A stretch of DNA of 64,000 bases from Hawksworthiomyces lignivorus (lineage: Eukaryota > Ascomycota > Sordariomycetes > Ophiostomatales > Ophiostomataceae), in contig NTMA01000062.1 in assembly GCA_002917075.1 (NCBI GenBank), positions 1 through 64,000 on the forward strand, read 5' to 3'. Both the position numbers and the translations under genes were made by a program. Below are positions 35,883-46,112 of the stretch, in pieces (the first letter of the stretch is position 1; every line of letters begins with the position of its first letter). The notes below the pieces were generated by a model. That model worked only from the letters and a program-made list of their open reading frames with translations, was not told the origin of the DNA and ran no database searches.

Positions 35883-36695
35883 TCAAAACTCATGCTCCGG
35901 CCTAACCAGCATTCCACAGCTCGGGAACTGTCGTACCAATCCGGTGTTGACGAACTCCAGCGGCGTATCCCTCCAGTCTATCAACATATGTTCGCAGTGC
36001 ACTGTGTGGCCGTAGGCCCCCACGTAGCCATCGATGGCACCAAGCCCCGTCCGTGATAGCAGTGCCCGATGCATCTTCCGCCAGAGAAGGGTGCAGTGGC
36101 GCAAGTGGTACTCGTGGCTGACGTAGAGAATCGCGTATTCGCCGGTGATGGCGCTCTCTATTGATATTGGGATTGTCTTGTTCTTGTCAAGATAGTAATC
36201 CCAAGGATGCATGGAGGTGAATTCGTCGATGAGTTCTTGGTCGTAGCACTGCTCTGGAAGCCACAAGAAACTCATCACGTCGAATCGACATCCACGTGCC
36301 CGGGCCTCCTTGGCGCTATTTCCGCAGGGTTTCTCAAACGAGTTGAGATGTGGGATGGATGAATGCAATGGTGCTGGCTCTGGAGTGGCCGGGATGTCGC
36401 ATGAGCTGTGCCATCGTTGATCTGCGAGGAGAACAATGATGATTGTACCAGCCATAAGTACGACAAATAAAAGGACATGTGCCGTAAAGTATCCGTGTAG
36501 ACTGCTGAGACACTGGCGAAGCTTTCCGTGGTCGCTCCTTTGCCATAGACCGCGCCATTCCACTTCATCTTCGTTGACCGTTTCAGACAAGGAGCTTGAC
36601 CGAAGTGTTATGTCTTGTGCCAGGCTCTTTTTTCCAGCAGAACGGTCATCCGCTGGATTGAGCAATACGGCTTCTGTCAAATCATCGGTATACAT
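35883..36695 (-). CDS. UstYa-family (DUF3328) oxidase 3 (270 aa)
   Basis: A single-exon protein; the start chosen is MYTDDLTEAV because the preceding 39 codons look like leader sequence (the frame opens at 36812). The membrane helix is FTAHVLLFVVLMAGTIIIVL. The lumenal domain has the signature of the second UstYa subfamily: CGNSAKEARARGCRFDVMSF, then WLPEQCYDQELI. The HxxHC motifs are HLRHC (in EYHLRHCTLLWRKMHRAL) and HTVHC near the end (YGHTVHCEHML). It lacks the LRQxxxCxAD block of the first subfamily. Divergent from the UstYa gene at 37287, with the motif between them. Confidence 0.87.
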   Translation of the reverse strand: MYTDDLTEAVLLNPADDRSAGKKSLAQDITLRSSSLSETVNEDEVEWRGLWQRSDHGKLRQCLSSLHGYFTAHVLLFVVLMAGTIIIVLLADQRWHSSCDIPATPEPAPLHSSIPHLNSFEKPCGNSAKEARARGCRFDVMSFLWLPEQCYDQELIDEFTSMHPWDYYLDKNKTIPISIESAITGEYAILYVSHEYHLRHCTLLWRKMHRALLSRTGLGAIDGYVGAYGHTVHCEHMLIDWRDTPLEFVNTGLVRQFPSCGMLVRPEHEF

Positions 36696-37286
36696 TGCGT
36701 ATTTGGTATCCTCTATGGTGTGTAAATCCCAGGCGATACGGTATCTCAAAGAAAGCAATGCCGAATCTGGACACTGATGACCAAAACTGAGATGGAAGAG
36801 CAATGCCGGCAAAAAGGCAGCTTTCTTCTAAAAAGAGCAAATAGTTAAAAGCATTGTCAGGTCATTAGTAGTCAGCCAATCCTGTTACATCGATTGTGTT
36901 AGTTGGTGATTCTTATTGGCGTGCCGCCCACCTCGTTGCGTGGCGCCCAGGGACTAGGGAGGCCAGAAAAAAAGCAATGTGAGAGTTGATTGCAGTAGCG
37001 AGGGAGGTGACTGAGGGGCCTTAGAATTGAATAAACCAATTAAGACCACTTCCGCCAGTAGCTCTTGTATATGGGCGGCAGAGTGTTACAAGGCTGACCC
37101 GGAGATGTGTTTGCTACCTTTCCTACCCTCTACTCACATAGCTAGACCGTCGACTCGACACGCCACATAACTGACTATAGACACCCAGTGATGCAGTGAT
37201 CAACTAACATATATTCTGGCATCTCAACTTTCGCACGCCAGGTCCTCTTTAAGAGAATCACTTCTTCACTTAGCTCACTGTTATCG
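36696..37286. promoter_or_regulatory. divergent UstYa promoter with cluster motif
   Basis: Shared by the UstYa genes at 35883 (minus) and 37287 (plus). GCGTGCCGC occurs at 36919-36927, preceded by TTATTG, a context also seen next to the motif at 43013. Confidence 0.5.
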
Positions 37287-38018
37287 ATGTGGCTACGCAA
37301 CCTTTCTCCCGTGTACGGCCTGCTCCGAGGCAACCCGCCGGAAGAACAGTCTTCACAAGCGGATGATAATGGTAGTGAGAGACCACACCAACTAGCCTTG
37401 GAGAATGTCAATATTGGCCGCAGCAAATTGAGACGGTTTGGAGAGATGGTATTTGCTGTCACGGCTTGTCTCTGTTTCTGGGTCACATTTGTCACGGCCT
37501 GGCGGACAACTCTGCACCCGTTCAATGCGGCGCGCCATTCTCCGAGACTCCAGCAGCAAACCTTAACATGCGGTAACTCGACAGAGCAAGCCACGAAGTT
37601 GGGCTGCGTATTCGACTTGCTCTCGCACAACTGGATTCCTGCGCCATGCATGGACATGGAGATCACGGCGGAGTTCCGCGAATACGTGCTCCATAAGGAG
37701 CGCCATTGGGGCGCGTGGCCCTATTTCACCGACAGCTCAGGTGCCGAGAGAATTAAAGATGAGGTTGCGCTCTCCCAGGTTGGGGACAGACTGGTTGTGT
37801 CGACCTTGGAGGAGCATCTAGCACACTGTGACTTTCTGATCCGACGGATCCACCGCGCGGCCGCCGGGCTTACAAAGATTGACGCATACATTGCTGGTTA
37901 CTCGCACACGCTGCACTGTATCCACCAGTTGCGAAATCCGTTGTCGAGGCCCTTAAACAAGCTGAGTGAAGGATTCTGGGTTGGGTTCTCCGAGTGTACT
38001 ATCGACATCCCTGCATGA
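37287..38018 (+). CDS. UstYa-family (DUF3328) oxidase 4 (243 aa)
   Basis: A single-exon member of the second UstYa subfamily. The membrane helix is MVFAVTACLCFWVTFVTAW near residue 54. The lumenal part has CGNSTEQATKLGCVFDLLSH, NWIPAPCMDMEI, then the HxxHC motifs HLAHC (LEEHLAHCDFLIRRIHRA) and HTLHC (YSHTLHCIHQL). It is closest in layout to the divergent UstYa protein at 35883-36695, so the pair may descend from an inverted duplication. Probable role: oxidation of the precursor cores in the secretory lumen. Confidence 0.87.
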   Translation: MWLRNLSPVYGLLRGNPPEEQSSQADDNGSERPHQLALENVNIGRSKLRRFGEMVFAVTACLCFWVTFVTAWRTTLHPFNAARHSPRLQQQTLTCGNSTEQATKLGCVFDLLSHNWIPAPCMDMEITAEFREYVLHKERHWGAWPYFTDSSGAERIKDEVALSQVGDRLVVSTLEEHLAHCDFLIRRIHRAAAGLTKIDAYIAGYSHTLHCIHQLRNPLSRPLNKLSEGFWVGFSECTIDIPA

Positions 38019-38240
38019 GGCGTGAAGTGCAGGGGTATGAAAATGCGCTGTCATGGTTGGGGGCCATTTAAAGTCGTGGCGTCCAAATTGGATGCAAGGG
38101 GGTGCAGGATAATAGTACTCGTACTTCTCAGATGTTAGCCACAGTGTAATTTCGGTATTTGCCATATAAATACTCTCGTATTGCGGCAGGAGTGGCTAAA
38201 CCTTAAGCCAGCCAATCTTCAAATACGCAACAATAGAGTG

Positions 38241-38937
38241 AATTAAATGCATGTGCCGCCACTTTTTAATAGAGACACCGCCCCCCCTGCGCAGTACTGT
38301 ACTCTGATTGGCTACGTTGACTCTAGCAGTATGATTACCTGGTAGGTACCTACATACCTACCAGGAGACTGAAAATCTACCAGCTTCTGACGCATACATT
38401 CTCGCTATTAATGGGCAGCTCTACGTTCACCATATTCAAGCCAAAATTCAACAGGCAGACAGTTCTGTACCGATTGATTTCATATTCAGTGGCACCTTCC
38501 TGACAGTGCAGCAGGACTACCGGTTTTCTAGAGCCAAGAAGGCGAGTAGACGCCGTCACAAACTCGACTAAACGTACGCCCTATTATTTGAATTTGGTTG
38601 AAAACTGTCTCGTAGGTGTAGTAATTGCAGCTAACTAGAGCATAAAAAAGATTCTGCAGGCGCCGCCATCAGCCATCTGAAGCGGGAACAAAAGAGCAGC
38701 TAGTGAGAGGTACACAAAATAAAGCGGATATATACTAAGCCCGACTTTTTTTTTTGGATTTATTACGAATCTTTTAAGCTGGATTTACTGTATCTGCCTT
38801 CAACTTTTCGCGATAGTTCAATAGAAGGCATCAAATTTGGCCTAATTAGGTAATCTAGTTGATGTGGCCAATCAGAGCACAGTTGGTGCAAGGGGGGGCG
38901 GTGTCTCTATTAAAAAGGGGCGGTGCATGCATCAATT
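38241..38937. mobile_element. MITE-like inverted-repeat element inside the cluster
   Basis: About 80-bp terminal inverted repeats face each other: 38241-38321 and 38858-38937. They share ATGCATG, then TTTTTAATAGAGACACCGCC with a C run, then CTCTGATTGG, with a few differences. The 0.7-kb element has no coding frame, so it is a non-autonomous DNA transposon or a solo derivative. Both ends finish in AATT, so the target duplication is unclear. Inside lies a strong hairpin (38338-38348 pairing with 38355-38365). Confidence 0.65.
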
Positions 38938-39974
38938 CCCATGGAGGAACAATAGGAGCCAACTCGACAAAAGCACATTGGGGGAAGCTTTGATTAGAAG
39001 AAACTATCCGAGCAGAGCTTCCCGCTTTGCAGGAATATGATCGACGCAGCCGGTGAGAATGTATCACCTCATCAAGCTTTTGACTTTCGGATAACCGTCC
39101 TACGGCCTGCTTTATGAGACTACAAAGTGGGCCGTAGGATGGGCAGTTCAACGCACGTAGGACGGCATGCAAGCGATAAGTAATGCGTATAACCCAGCAG
39201 GATGACGTGCCCCAGTGGGATACATAACGATGCTACGCCCTTTACGATCGATATTGACTTCGCCGCTTCCTAGCCTCAATGCTCACTTAGACCGACCATA
39301 CCACTGTTTCTGAGAAAGCTGGCTGTGTCGTGAAGAACTGCCATAAAATGCTGGTCCAGGCCTTGACTAGCCAAGAATTCGTGGCGACATTACAATGTAT
39401 AGCTTACGGGATCCTGCGTTCACGAGTAGGTATTAGACTACGCCGCAGCCAGGCGTGTTGCAGTGCGCTCCTGCGATGTTACAGTACCCTTTACCTAGAA
39501 GGGCCGTCAAACGATGGGCAAGACATCCGGCCGTATGACGTCCGACAAATAGCTGCACATTGATCCTTAGCATTCTGCGTCATAAGTGCTGCCATTTCCC
39601 TTTTTCAGAGCAGTCTCCACACTTGTCGTTCGGTACGAGCTGCTATTGTCATTCACCAGCCACGACGACTCAACCACAGACTCCAGGACTCGGAACCACA
39701 GTAACTACACGGCTTACGGGGTAGCCTATCGGAGGTTCCTCGGGCCTTCGTTCGCAAGCCAATAGACTGGACTGAGGGTGCCTCGTATGGTCGTCACGTT
39801 CGTTTAGAGTTATGTAATGTATTTACATATCGTATCGTCAGTATGGAATCCACTATAGCTTCGGACTACCTGTAAGCCTCGTCGACTCTCTGCGGATGAC
39901 CTCTCATAAACTATTGGTGCTTCATCTACAGACCTTGCGACTGCTCTGCTTGTCTCCCTTAGAATGAATCAAAG
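38938..39974. other. intergenic, upstream of the Zn2Cys6 gene
   Basis: About 1 kb without a supported gene. I did not find an exact cluster motif here. Confidence 0.45.
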
Positions 39975-42205
39975 ATGGGGACCGTCATAACGGTCAAAGG
40001 TTAGTTATTTTCCTTGAACGTGCCGGATACACAGCATTAGTCTAATCAGAGATCCTATCAAGCCGCTCGAAGCCTCCAGGGATGTTGGACATGTCGGCTG
40101 CGGCGGAAAAAGTGCGACGAGACACGGCCGACCTGCTCTGCCTGCCTATCTCTTGAGATTGAGTGTCATGGGTATGGTCCGAAACCAGAGTGGATGGACA
40201 GAGGCCCTTTCCAGAGAGATATGGCTCTCCAGCTCAAAAAGATAATATCTGAGAAGAGATACAATGGGCCTAAGTCTTCGGTGCAGAAGCCATCTCTCCC
40301 TACTCCGTCAACAAAATCGAAGCCAGAGAGTTTGCCGCTGTCTGCACCCGGTTCCAGCGATGCAACTGCCTCTATCTCCAGCCCTCCGGGGAGCTCTTCC
40401 TTTGATTGGGACTTTCTCGCCCTTCAATACGATAGTGCTGCTTTTCAATTTACCGAGTCAGCATCTCCGATCCCGTCTCTTCAAGCAAAGGTACCTAGTG
40501 GACAGCTCCTGGGCCCGGAGGAGCCATGGAGCCCACGCCTCCTCGACGATAGGGTCGTAACTGCCATCAAAAAAGTAGCAAAAGTGTCTTCGCCGCACCT
40601 ACCCATGGATGGGCAGCTTGGTCCTCAAGAGCTTGTCTCTTCCCTGTTGAGTGATTTGGCAGGAGACGATCTTCTGGGCGAGAACATTGCTCTCGATGAA
40701 GCCAATGGAGTTTCATACGATGGTTGCCAGACCTTAGTAACCTGCGACGATTTCTTTCTGCCGTACCAGGAGACGTCTTCGAGCTCGTCGGACCAAGATG
40801 AGAATTCCACTAAAGCGAATGTCGGGGACTGTTCCCCGCCTCCACACAGGGTCAAGCGTCGGCGGACAATCCACATTCTTGAAGACCCAGACCATCAGTT
40901 GCTTATGCACTACCTAGATGAGGTGTTTCATCTCCAATACCCCTTTTACCACAACCGCAGCCGGAAGTCCAGGGGCTGGCTGTACTCGATTCTCCAGTTG
41001 GACAAATCCGCCTACCACGCGGTTCTGATGCTAAGCCAGAACCACCAAACTGCGACACGCGTACAACGCGAGAGCAGCGACTGGGAGCGTCCAACATCTG
41101 CTTCTTGGTCTGATAAGCACCATTATTTGGCCCTTGAACACATGAAGGCTAGCTTGGCTACATCTCACACTTGGAACGACGCTACCGCTCTACTCCGTAG
41201 CTTGGGGATGCTTACATGCATCCTGCACTTGTTGCTTCTGGAGGTAACTAGACCGTTCGCAAATTACATCTGGACTTTGTAGCACTAATACTCTGGTCTC
41301 TCCTGTAGACTCATCCTGGCGGTTCTGGGAAATGGCGGACTCACCTCAAAGAAGCATCAGCGCTGGTTCAAGCCGTGTATCGAGCGAGAACGGAGAACTT
41401 ATCAGAAACAGATGCACAGGCTGGTGAGAGTGAGAAGTTGTCTCAGGACGAAGCGGCGATAGATTTCCTTCTTGGCTCCTTTGTATCATTCGATATCATG
41501 GCCTCCGCGTTGTTGCGGTGTTCTCCACTTCTCAATGTAGACCACGCCGCAATCCTACGTCTAGACGGATTTTGTCTAGAGACGATAGTGGGGTGCGAGA
41601 ATTGGGTCATGGAAGCAATCTTAGACGTCGTACAGCTTGATATCTGGAAGCAGAATGCTTTGAAAGAGCAGAAACTCAGCATCATCGAATTGGCCAAGCG
41701 GGGTACGGCACTCGACAATTTGTTGCAGCAGAAGTTGGCCGAAATAGACAAGGTTTCTGCGCATCGGTGCGACTCAACGGACGAAGCCACAGCTACGATG
41801 TCAAAACGTACAATGCCGTTGGTCCACACAGAAATGACAAAAACTTTTGCATTATCTGCAAGCACATATCTCCATGTTGTTCTCTCTGGAGGCTATCCTG
41901 AGCTCCCCGAGATTAGCGAAACCGTGACCAAAACAATCGAGGCCCTGCGCAATCTATCCGACAAAACGTTAGTCTCGCGGCTTAGCTGGTGTCTCTGTAT
42001 CACGGGTTGCATGGCTCTTGAGTCGCAACAGCACTACTTCACAGAGGTCCTTGAAACCGCCCAGCTTGACAGCTGGCGGGAATGGGCTTGTCAGCAGGCT
42101 ATGGGCATCATGGAAGAGTGCTGGAACGTGAGGAAGGGCAGAACCTCGGGCTGTGATTGGGTTGTGGCTATGAAAAGCTGCGCTCGACATACGCCGCTGT
42201 TCTAG
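39975..42205 (+). CDS. Zn2Cys6 transcription factor, probable cluster regulator
   Basis: The DNA-binding domain (from about 40083) reads GCWTCRLRRKKCDETRPTC then SACLSLEIEC, the spacing CX2CX6CX6CX2CX6C of a fungal binuclear zinc cluster. The main exon runs to 41243; a GTAACT intron (41244-41308) restores LLETHPGGSGKW and the last exon is 41309-42205. The first exon is uncertain: an ATG at 39975 joined to 40050 is in frame but needs a poor donor. The middle is Ser/Pro-rich, and the C-terminal half (VFHLQYPFYHN onwards) resembles the fungal-specific regulatory domain 2. It is the only zinc-cluster factor in the region, so it is the natural candidate for binding GCGGCACGC. Confidence 0.82.
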
Positions 42206-42543
42206 GTAACAACGTGCTCTTCTTTAGGACTACATAAGGTATAAGATTTAAACAAAGTGGATCGCATTAGATAAATACCAACAAATGCACTCATCGGCGC
42301 ATGTCAGCACCTAATCAACCTGACAGATCACGAAGACAATAAGGCGAGATGACATCTTTCTGAACCCGCCACGTAGTTTCCATTCGTAACTTCGTTCTGT
42401 AGTGCCTATCGAGTAGCAGACTTAAAGATTCTAGACAAACATCTCCATACTTGACTCTGCATAGCTGGCGGAGTATCCTACGAGCTTGATATTGATGCTG
42501 TCGCGTATCTATAATAGCTTCGTAGATAATACTTAATTTCCTC
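42206..42543. other. intergenic, convergent 3' ends
   Basis: Between the 3' ends of the zinc-cluster and GFA genes. Nothing recognised. Confidence 0.5.
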
Positions 42544-42900
42544 TCATTTCGGACCATCCGATTTGCGGATCTCAAGTTTTTCGAGGTCGTCCCGCTCCAG
42601 CATCCGACAATTCACCGATATTATTTTGTGCTCCTCTTTATCCGTCGGCTCCCAATGAGTTACACACCCACACTCCTTGCAACGACGGAACTGGAGGTCC
42701 TTGTCGCCCCATGAATAAAAATCAGTAATCCCGTTGCCTTGAATCTGGACTTCTTCGGGCGAAAATGACACCCAGAGAGCTCCGTAGCGTCGACAGATCG
42801 AGCACAGGCACTCGGTAAGTGGTTTCTGAGGTCGTGGGAAGGTGACCCGGATAGCTTTGCAGTGGCACGTGGCCACAAGTGTGGTCTCTGTGTTGTTCAT
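42544..42900 (-). CDS. GFA/CENP-V domain protein (118 aa)
   Basis: A small single-exon zinc-binding protein of the glutathione-dependent formaldehyde-activating (GFA) fold. Zinc ligands are visible as CHCKA near residue 12, CLCSIC near residue 31 and CKECG near residue 73; the length is normal for a single-domain member. GFA-family proteins bind thiols or act on S-hydroxymethyl adducts, but many have no known reaction. It sits within the peptide cluster and shares a promoter with the fifth UstYa gene, in which GCGGCACGC occurs, so it may be co-expressed; a role in peptide maturation is speculation. Confidence 0.82.
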   Translation of the reverse strand: MNNTETTLVATCHCKAIRVTFPRPQKPLTECLCSICRRYGALWVSFSPEEVQIQGNGITDFYSWGDKDLQFRRCKECGCVTHWEPTDKEEHKIISVNCRMLERDDLEKLEIRKSDGPK

Positions 42901-43312
42901 TGCGACATGTGCTAGTTTTGTCAGTATTGAGTATGATGGAGTATGGAGAATGAGGATGAGAACTGGTGGCCAGGGCGGGTATTCCCCATATCAGCAGTCT
43001 GCCTGGATGCAAGCGGCACGCCTTATTGGCGGTACGCCTGGCTGACTGCAGACCTGGTCGGCGATACGCTTGAATCTCGCAAAATTGCGCATAGATGCTT
43101 ACGAACCGCTTCTTTAGAACTGGTAAACCTAGACCCTGCCAATCGGGATATTGGGACTGGACGTGTCTGTTATCTTCGAGCCCTAGTCGCAGCAGGAATT
43201 GACTTTATTTCCCACAAAATGAGTATCTACGACAATTCCAGGGAGTTCGCCAAAGTCTTACCATAACGGCTTTGAACTGTACTTTGAAACTCACAACAAA
43301 CAACAGTCCTAG
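42901..43312. promoter_or_regulatory. divergent GFA/UstYa promoter with cluster motif
   Basis: Contains an exact GCGGCACGC at 43013-43021 and, directly after TTATT, the related GGCGGTACGCC. A 107-codon frame from 42943 is open here but has no recognisable features. Confidence 0.5.
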
Positions 43313-44065
43313 ATGGCGTCATACACGAAACTCCAGTTCCCCTCACAAGACACTGATCTAGAAAGCGAGTCTAGCCACCAGTTTTCACATGCATCGCCGT
43401 CGACTTCGTACAAGTGGCGATCCTTGCTATGCGTTGCGTTGTCGGCGATTATAATCGGAGCTGGCATATCAGCTGCCTTTCTGTCCCTATCTCCTCATCG
43501 AGAGCTGCGGTATCCATCATATCCGGGGATATCCAAGCCGGCATCCGCATGTTCCGTTTCGGACGGCTCGTTTTGTGTTAACAACACAGATCTGGTACTG
43601 GAGTGTGGCGACACTCATGCGGACGCCGTTGCTCGTGGCTGTATCCTTGATGTGATGGCCAACGCATGGGTACCGCCGGCGTGTTATGACCCTGTCGCCG
43701 CCACAGAGGCCCTAGGGCCATATGAGTTTTTCTTGGACGGCAATTACACCATACCACTGAGCATGGCAGATCTTCAGAAGCTAGAGTCTTTGCATGCCTT
43801 TACGAACAAGGGGTATCATGTCGCGCATTGCCTATATGAGTGGGCGCACGGGATACGGGCTGTGAATCAGGTCTTGAATGGGGAATCGCCAGTGTATGTG
43901 CGCAGTAGTTCGCTGAGTGATGAGCACGTGGGACACTGCACCGAGGTAATCATGAAACAGATAGTCCAGCCGGACTTGAAAGACGAGGGCGCATTTGGGC
44001 TGGCGAAATGCGTACGTTTAGATGATGGTGAGGGCCGGAAAAGAATATCTGCATATATTAGTTGA
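43313..44065 (+). CDS. UstYa-family (DUF3328) oxidase 5 (250 aa)
   Basis: A single-exon member of the second UstYa subfamily. The membrane helix is LLCVALSAIIIGAGISAAFL near residue 38. The lumenal part has ECGDTHADAVARGCILDVMA, NAWVPPACYDPV, then HVAHC (KGYHVAHCLYEWAHGI) and HVGHC (DEHVGHCTEVIM). The N-glycosylation-like NNTD and NYTI fit a lumenal domain. It is separated from the other UstYa genes by the inverted-repeat element and the regulator, but shares the motif. Confidence 0.87.
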   Translation: MASYTKLQFPSQDTDLESESSHQFSHASPSTSYKWRSLLCVALSAIIIGAGISAAFLSLSPHRELRYPSYPGISKPASACSVSDGSFCVNNTDLVLECGDTHADAVARGCILDVMANAWVPPACYDPVAATEALGPYEFFLDGNYTIPLSMADLQKLESLHAFTNKGYHVAHCLYEWAHGIRAVNQVLNGESPVYVRSSSLSDEHVGHCTEVIMKQIVQPDLKDEGAFGLAKCVRLDDGEGRKRISAYIS

Positions 44066-44369
44066 AAGACGCATCAAAATCCTAAACATAGAATTAATGA
44101 CATTCCGCATCTTGTGTGATAATTTACTATACTACTTGAACTATTCTATCCACGAAGCCACACTGGCCTGCATTACTGCATCATATCGTACCTGCAGTGA
44201 AGTAGGAGATCGAGGTTGGTAAACTTTCAAGACACCACAGACCAGAAGTCAGGACAATAAAACTCGCAAGCGAACTGGCACTCTATTAATTAAAAAAATA
44301 ATAATAATAAAATAAACAGAAAAAGATCAATTTAAACGCTTGAATGATATTGCCACCGCCAAACACTTA
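44066..44369. other. intergenic, convergent 3' ends
   Basis: Contains an ATA/ATAATAATAATA microsatellite near 44290-44312. No gene. Confidence 0.5.
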
Positions 44370-46112
44370 TTACAATTCTGGCAGTGATCTGATGGCCCAC
44401 GCTGCGGCTAACGCGGCCACACCACCCGCCCTCAACAGCCAGACCTCTACCCCCGGACCTGCTATCAGGAAGACCAGACCGCTCCCCAACGCGGCAAGAA
44501 TCTGAGGACCAGCAATGGCCATATTGTGGATTCCCATTGTGGTGGCTGTCATGTCTTGCTCATGTCCGCAGTCGGTAGTGTTCTGATGACCAGTGTCATC
44601 CTCTTGCATTCGGATATCCTTCGAGATCAGTGTATAGGGGATCCAAGAAGAGCCCGCAGACACCAATCCCATGACTCCAACCATAACCCAAGCTTCTTCG
44701 AAAGACTGGAATAGGAAGGTTGACATCATGCACATGAAGAATAGTACCTGGCATGACATCCAGATCCTTCGTAGAGAGAAAAAATCTCTAGCTGACTTAG
44801 CATAGGACACTCTTGGCTTTTCGGTGAGTTCCGAAGCCGATGCTTGCACAATCAAAGGTAGTATGATGCCCATCACGAGCTGCGATGATGCAAATACCAG
44901 CATTGCAAAGGAGCCACTCTGGGTCATTTCATTTTGCTCAGAGGCAGAGACCGGCGGATATAAGGGAAAAGACCGCTCCACAAGCTCACTGACATATCTA
45001 GGAATACGACAATGTTAGTCGAATTCATATAGAATAGTGATGGAGCGTACTTGCTTGGCTGTATAGAACAGGAACGGGAACCATGCCAACCAGGAGAAGA
45101 ACTGGGCAAGACAGACGGATCTTATTACACCAGAAATCCGCTCGACGCTCTTGATTACATCCATCAGACCGCTGCGGGTTGTTGGTGAAGATCTTGTTAT
45201 CCCTGGAAGCACCAGGCTCGATGGTTGCGTTTCCACTGCCGAAAAGCAGGTGATCGCAATACATATCGCCAGATTGATCGATATAATGCTGCACAATATC
45301 TGAAACTGAGTACGTCCAAGGTAGCCTGAGAGTCCAGTAAGGTCCAGAGAGCTGATGTAGAAACCGATAATGTTCCCTGTGAAGGTCAATCTTGCAACCC
45401 ATGCATTTACCCGCATCTGCTGATGTCCTGGGATGAGGTCGACAATTAGCGACCGCAAACCCATTTGTACTGGCTGGATGGCAAGATTGGCGGTCCACAG
45501 GCAGATGTTGACAAAAATGACGAGATCCAAGTGTAATTCAGTCAAGACTAGGTGGTCTTGCTCCAGCGTCGCAAACTGGGAAGCATCGGGATGAGAAGAC
45601 TGCACCTCCTTATCATTCATTATCTCTAGTCCAGAGATCCCTGAAAGCGAGGCGGTGATCTCCTTCGCCCAAGCCATTGACACCATGGCCAAGATAACTG
45701 TTGCACCTCCCAACACGACGAAAGGCCTCCTTCTACCCCATCTGCCGGTGTAGCTGTCACTCAACATGCCAACGTAAGGCTGGAACAGAAGACCCGCGAC
45801 GGGACCTGCGAGCCAGCACATTGAAATGACCGTGTCGCTAAAGCCCAGGGAAGCCAGGTAGAAATTACCGCTACCAAAGAACACCGTAAACACACCTTGA
45901 AGCCCAAGAAATCCTACGCCGAGAGACAATATATATTTTGTGTTCTTGGACGTTGGATCTGGTGGTGATAGAATAGCTGGATCGTCGTTTTCTGAGACTA
46001 TGCCATCTTCTCTTTCGATAGAGGAACGCAACTGGAGGTCCTGATATGTATCCTCTGTGATATGCAGTTGAACATCTCCGGAAGGCATTCTTCGCAAGAT
46101 GTCAAGCTGCAA
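44370..46112 (-). CDS. GPH/SUT-type MFS transporter of the cluster (561 aa)
   Basis: A twelve-helix membrane transporter related to sucrose/alpha-glucoside proton symporters. Exons on the minus strand: 46112-45055 and 44997-44370. The intron is of the GC-AG type (AA|GCAAGT donor), and only this choice restores FLFYTAKYVSELVERS. Signatures: GRWGRRRPFVVLGG after TM2-3 and the matching SWIPYTLISKD in the second half. The large loop between TM6 and TM7 is hydrophilic. In clusters of this sort, a transporter of this family is unusual; it may export the peptide or simply import sugar. A one-mismatch cluster motif (GCGGCGCGC) lies at 46430-46438 upstream. Confidence 0.87.

Noticed and set aside
39330..39563. 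77-codon plus-strand frame upstream of the regulator
   Set aside because: No features, no splice continuity with the zinc-cluster exon.
42943..43266. 107-codon plus-strand frame between GFA and UstYa genes
   Set aside because: No recognisable domain, signal peptide or splice partner; the region reads better as a shared promoter holding the cluster motif.
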